Assembly (NCBI GenBank): GCA_026874595.1
Contig: CM049311.1
Coordinates: 19,338,676-19,402,675, forward strand
Direction: 5' to 3'
DNA: 64,000 bases
Source of the DNA: Sipunculus nudus
Lineage: Eukaryota > Annelida > Sipuncula > Golfingiida > Sipunculidae
Of the stretch, positions 60,099 through 64,000 are shown piece after piece (position 1 is the stretch's first letter; each line of letters begins with the position of its first letter). The notes under the pieces were generated by a model. It was not told the DNA's origin and searched no databases. It saw nothing but the letters and a program-made list of their open reading frames with translations. A program made the position numbers and the translations under genes.

Positions 60099-60285
60099 TT
60101 CATATGCATCACAGTATCTCCAAACTTTTACTGTTTTATTTCATGACAGTTTTTAACCAAGTAGGAGGGCCCCTTAACTCTTAGGTTCTCATATGCTTAC
60201 ATATATGAAAAACATTACAATAGAATATTTTGCATTTGCAAAAATTTCAAACTTCAGCTGAGCGCCATGACCCATGGGTCCCTTG
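60099..60285 (+). mobile_element. Outer Helentron-like element, fragment 4 of 4 (3' end)
   Basis: Matches 49655-49810 of the internal relative and ends CAGCTGAGC, GACCCATGGGTC (60269-60280), CCTTG. Closes the element that starts at 44060. Confidence 0.7.
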
Positions 60286-60889
60286 TTGTATTTGGGTCAT
60301 CAGTACATTAACCCATAATATCTTGGGGTGGGGGGCTAGAATCCCCAAATTGTATGCATAAATTAGTGAGATGTCAAATTTTGTGGTGCCACCTGTATCG
60401 ACTTACACTGTACAAAGTAAAGTTAGAAAAGCTTTGAAAATCTTCATCTCCGAAATCAGCCAAATGTTATAGGTTTTACAGAAATGTTCCCAGAGAGGAG
60501 CTCTCTCAAATTTGTTCAAATGGTTTTGGTTCGATCAAGTTACAGGAATCTGAACTTAGCCATTTGGCAATAAAAAACATATAAATAAAAATGTCAGAAA
60601 CGGCTGGAGCTATCATCACCATTTGTGCAAATCTTGGTAACATGACTGGTGTTTTAAAATAAGGTTTTGTGTTGGCACAAGCGAATCCTAATAATAGCCT
60701 CTTTAACTTGAAACTAGCCGACAAAGTCGAACCCTTGCCTGAAATTGAAATGATAGACAGACGGACAGAAAGAACAAACTAAGTTTTCTATCAATTGAGT
60801 GACTTTCATAGCGATTGCTGAAGAGTGGTGGCCTGTTGAAAGACATATATCACAAATAAGAACATGAAAGCAGAGATAGCTTACAGCAA
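60286..60889. other. No gene; repeat-derived
   Basis: 60480-60570 resembles 51300-51390 and 43840-43920 (GAGGAGCTCTCTCAAATTTG-like block). Nothing else is recognised. Confidence 0.5.
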
Positions 60890-62090
60890 CTGACAAATGG
60901 ACAGACATACTGACAGACTGACACATCTAAGATAACAGGTGACGAGATTACTATATGGAGAAGGTATTTAGAAACAAAATTAGTAATAGTTTATGCAGAT
61001 AAGGTTCACAGGTTTGGAGATATGGCCAAAAAATGATACATTGTAGTGGTTCTAGTACAACGCCCCATAGTGACCATATCCCGAAAATGAAATGTCCCTT
61101 TCGAAATATTAGTGTATGGCATAAGATGTACCAGTTTCAAAAGGGTTCCTGCAAAACTGTGGCCTGCTATATGTGAGACGCAAGAACAAGCAAGCAGGTT
61201 AAATTGAGGACAACTGACAGACATACTGTCAAAGTGACACAGGATCGAGACAAGATGACTTAACCAGGTGGAGAAGATCCAGAGGAATAGAATAAGCTAG
61301 AGTTTATGTAATTCAAAAGTATAGTTTTGGAGATATGGCCGAAAAATGATATGTGATGTAGGGGCGAGTGCAGCGCCCCTTAGCGGCCATATCCCAAAAA
61401 TGAAAAATCACTTTGGAGATATTATTATCAGACATATGATGTACTAATTTCAAAAGGATTCCTTCAAAACTGTGGCCTGTAGAATGCTAAAGTAAGACGC
61501 AAGACCCATCGACCAGGCGAAATTGAGGAAAACTGACAAACAGACAGACACACTGACAAAGTGACACAGGATTGAGACAAGACGAAATGACCAGGTTATG
61601 AAGAACATCCAGATGAAGCTAATAAGCTAGAGATTTTGTAATTCAAAAGTTTAGTTTTGGAGATATGGCCGAAAAATGAAATGTGATGGAGGGGCGCGTG
61701 CAGCGCCCCCTGGCGGCCATATCCCCCCCCCCCCAAAAAAAAAAAACCGCTTAGGAGATATTACTGTAAGACATAGATGTACAAGTTTCAAAAGGATTCC
61801 TTCAAACCCTGGGGCTGTAGAATCCTATATGTGAGACGCAAGAACCAGCAAGCAGGCGAATTTTAGGACAACTGACAAACAGACAGACACACTGACAAAG
61901 TGACACAAGATTGAGACCAGATTATTACACCAGATACTGGAGAAGATTCAGATGAAGAAAATAAGCTATAGTTTATGTAATTGAGGCTTATAATTTTGGA
62001 GATATGGCCAACACATGATATGTTTGAGAGGTTTGCAATAAGCGCCCCCTAGCGGTCGTATTAAAAAAAAAATTAAAAAATCGAGATACT
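60890..62090. repeat. Tandem array of ~313-340-bp units with nested hairpins
   Basis: GGAGATATGGCC recurs near 61017, 61331, 61661 and 62000. Each unit also has a GACAGACAGACACACTGAC-like block and a GTGAGACGCAAGA block. Two units keep a nested inverted repeat: GATATGGCC...GGCCATATC (61332-61393 and 61662-61723) enclosing GGGGCG...CGCCCC. Units 1 and 4 are degraded. No coding frame. Confidence 0.8.
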
Positions 62091-63170
62091 AGTGTAGGGC
62101 AAGCAATTAAACATGATTATGATGAAAATGTCAAGCTTAATGGTTTCACGAGAATTAACCCAGGGTAGAGCTCTCTCTAAAAAAATAGACGTGTATAAGA
62201 ATATAGATCAAGTTCATTAAATTTGGTAGAGTCAAAGAAACTTGAAGTTGGTCTAGTGGCAGGTTCAAGTAAATCAAACTGATTGCTGCAATAGTCTTCT
62301 TTTACAAAACTGTGAAATACTTTGGTTAACAAGCTATTCGATTTATTGTAACAAAGCTCTATGGGTATATAAGACGAGCTTTACAGGCAAAAAGAATCAT
62401 AGGTGTTCATATCCAATACATGTATAAGATAATGAATAAAATATATTCTTTATTCTGTTTTAGCTATCAGTAGTCAGGTGTTATTATTCTAAACATTTGT
62501 TATAAAAAAAGTATGAATATGTCATTATGAAAAAAAGCATTGGAGCTTATTATATTTAAACAGATTTGGCAACTTGTCAAGATTTCGTCAATCTATATAA
62601 ATAGCTTGGCAGATTTGGCAACAGGCCAAGTCTCTGCCTGGATCTATTCATAGCATTTACAGACTGCAAACTGTATCGGGCAACTGCCTTCCTCAGCTGA
62701 GCTTGTCAGCTGAGTTTACCCAAATCAAGAGAAGTTTCATGTTTCGGCCTGAAATTTTGGCATGTCATGGCTATGTGATGACTTGCTCGTACAAAAGACT
62801 GGTGTCACCACCTACAGAGATGTTTGCACAGTGTATACCTTGCTTAATTCTGAGGTGTGATATGATGTATCAGCCTTTAATTGCGCACGGAAATGTGCAT
62901 ATATATACATCTGGCTAGCTTCGTCGTATACAAGATTTGTGGTGCCACATACAATTGTTTTTCGGGTTCAAGCATCTCTGCACATAGCTCAAGTTTGAAA
63001 TATGTACCTTATTTGTTTTACATGTCCATACATCTTTGATGACTTTCTCATACACAAAAAGGTGGTGCCACCTCTAATTTTGTGTTTTGTCCATCTATGC
63101 CAGTATTTCAGTAGTGACATTTGTGTAATTGACGCTTGAACTTGGGATCAAAATGTTTACTATTTGCTTT
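62091..63170. repeat. Degenerate repeat-derived region
   Basis: Fragments such as GCTGAGCTTGTCAGCTGAG near 62697 and GGTGGTGCCACC at 63062-63073 recall the Helentron-like interiors, but no boundaries or genes are visible. Confidence 0.4.
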
Positions 63171-64000
63171 GTACATGCACGTGTAAAACGTGCTTGAAAA
63201 GTAATAAAATACTTTCCTAGGAATGGTCAAGCACGTTATCATGGTAGACTGGCCCAGTCAATGAAATGGCTCTTAATTATTGTTTCTGACAGAGAAATTA
63301 AACGTTCTCTCACTGTATCGCACTTAGTGTCGCTACTGCCACATATATAACTAATTACTATTCTCTGACCCTCCTAATTTCATCGACTGGTAAATTTGGG
63401 CCGTTCAAGACAGCGCCACACATCACCGCCTCGCTGAACTAATGTCTTTTCCCGTGACTTAAGGAGTAATTATAGTGGTCTTTCCCTCTATCTTTTTTTT
63501 TTTTCAAATCAAACATGGTTTATTAAGTAACCGCATATTGGGGGCTTCCAGCTTGCTATTCGTATTCACATTTAATCAGTCTTATTATTTTTAGGTCCTC
63601 GGCTATTTTGAGTTCGTGAAGACTTTCAGCACTATATATAACCCCCAGCCTCTGAGTCAGTGTGTCATCGTTTATCAGACTATCGCTTTTCAAAGCAGGC
63701 CGGATGAAACTGTATCTCTAGCTCGGCCAATCAGCGTGAGATATTCAAATCCATACACGACGAACGCAGTATAACTGCTGTTCATGTACCGGCTAGTGTT
63801 TCAGCGTGCTGGTAACTTTACAGTGCAGTGGCAGGACTTTCAAGTGTAACTTGAATACTAACAAATACACAGAACAAAATCGATCCAACAGTGTCTACAA
63901 TGCACTAACATTTGGCCTATGGGACGTATTGCTCGAACAGCAGAGATACATCACTGAACCGAAGGCCCATGTATGGACTTCCTGAATACATAATTTCAGT
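63171..64000. other. Less repetitive right edge, possible gene start beyond
   Basis: No similarity to the other repeats in the window and no long frame. It contains a candidate core promoter at 63633-63665 and a CCAATCA motif at 63726-63732. It may lead into a gene to the right. Confidence 0.35.
63633..63665 (+). promoter_or_regulatory. Candidate TATA/initiator core promoter
   Basis: TATATATAA at 63633-63641 followed by TCAGTG with its A at 63659, a spacing of about 26 bases, near that expected between TATA box and initiator. Both motifs are short, so chance occurrence is possible. Confidence 0.3.

Overview
The window looks like animal (metazoan) genomic DNA, most likely a bivalve or another lophotrochozoan. 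It is AT-rich and full of (TA)n microsatellites. Its coding potential is almost entirely transposon-derived: a BEL/Pao retrotransposon, hAT and pogo/Tigger transposase relics, tRNA-like repeats, and many copies of a short-inverted-repeat element built like the Helentron-derived elements of invertebrates. The phylum is inferred from this repeat style; no taxonomic marker gene is present. Only two intact long reading frames exist: a C2H2 zinc-finger protein (32428-33708) and the 1903-residue BEL/Pao polyprotein (37093-42804).

Layout. 1-7324 and 10957-17793 are two near-identical copies of one block. Each holds a Helentron-like element, two tandem tRNA-like units with paired CREB-type palindromes, a 74-bp perfect inverted repeat, a pogo-like MITE and tandem hAT C-terminal fragments. 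Between them (7325-10956) lies a broken Tigger transposase. 18133-20160 is a hAT-like non-autonomous element. 20216-31330 contains two abutting elements with long inverted termini, which host a LINE relic, a MITE, a tandem-repeat element and a textbook 921-bp hAT MITE with a perfect 8-bp target duplication. The zinc-finger gene follows, with decayed fingers on both sides.

34635-36571 is another Helentron-like element, and 36625-43498 is the BEL/Pao element. Its two 434-bp LTRs appear identical, so it is very young. 44060-60285 is a nest of Helentron-like elements inserted inside one another. Removing the inner ones leaves a host element of about 1835 bp, the normal family length, and related uninterrupted copies in the same window serve as empty sites showing no target duplication. 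60890-62090 is a tandem array of about 320-bp units with nested hairpins. The last kilobase is less repetitive and carries a possible TATA/initiator promoter at 63633-63665.

No operon or host pathway is visible. The elements relate to one another mainly through nesting, so the order of insertions can be read directly. The most interesting material is the Helentron-like family (boundaries, nesting, endonuclease-like relics and repeat-borne palindromes), the intact BEL/Pao element, and the 7-kb duplication, which may be biological or an uncollapsed haplotype.
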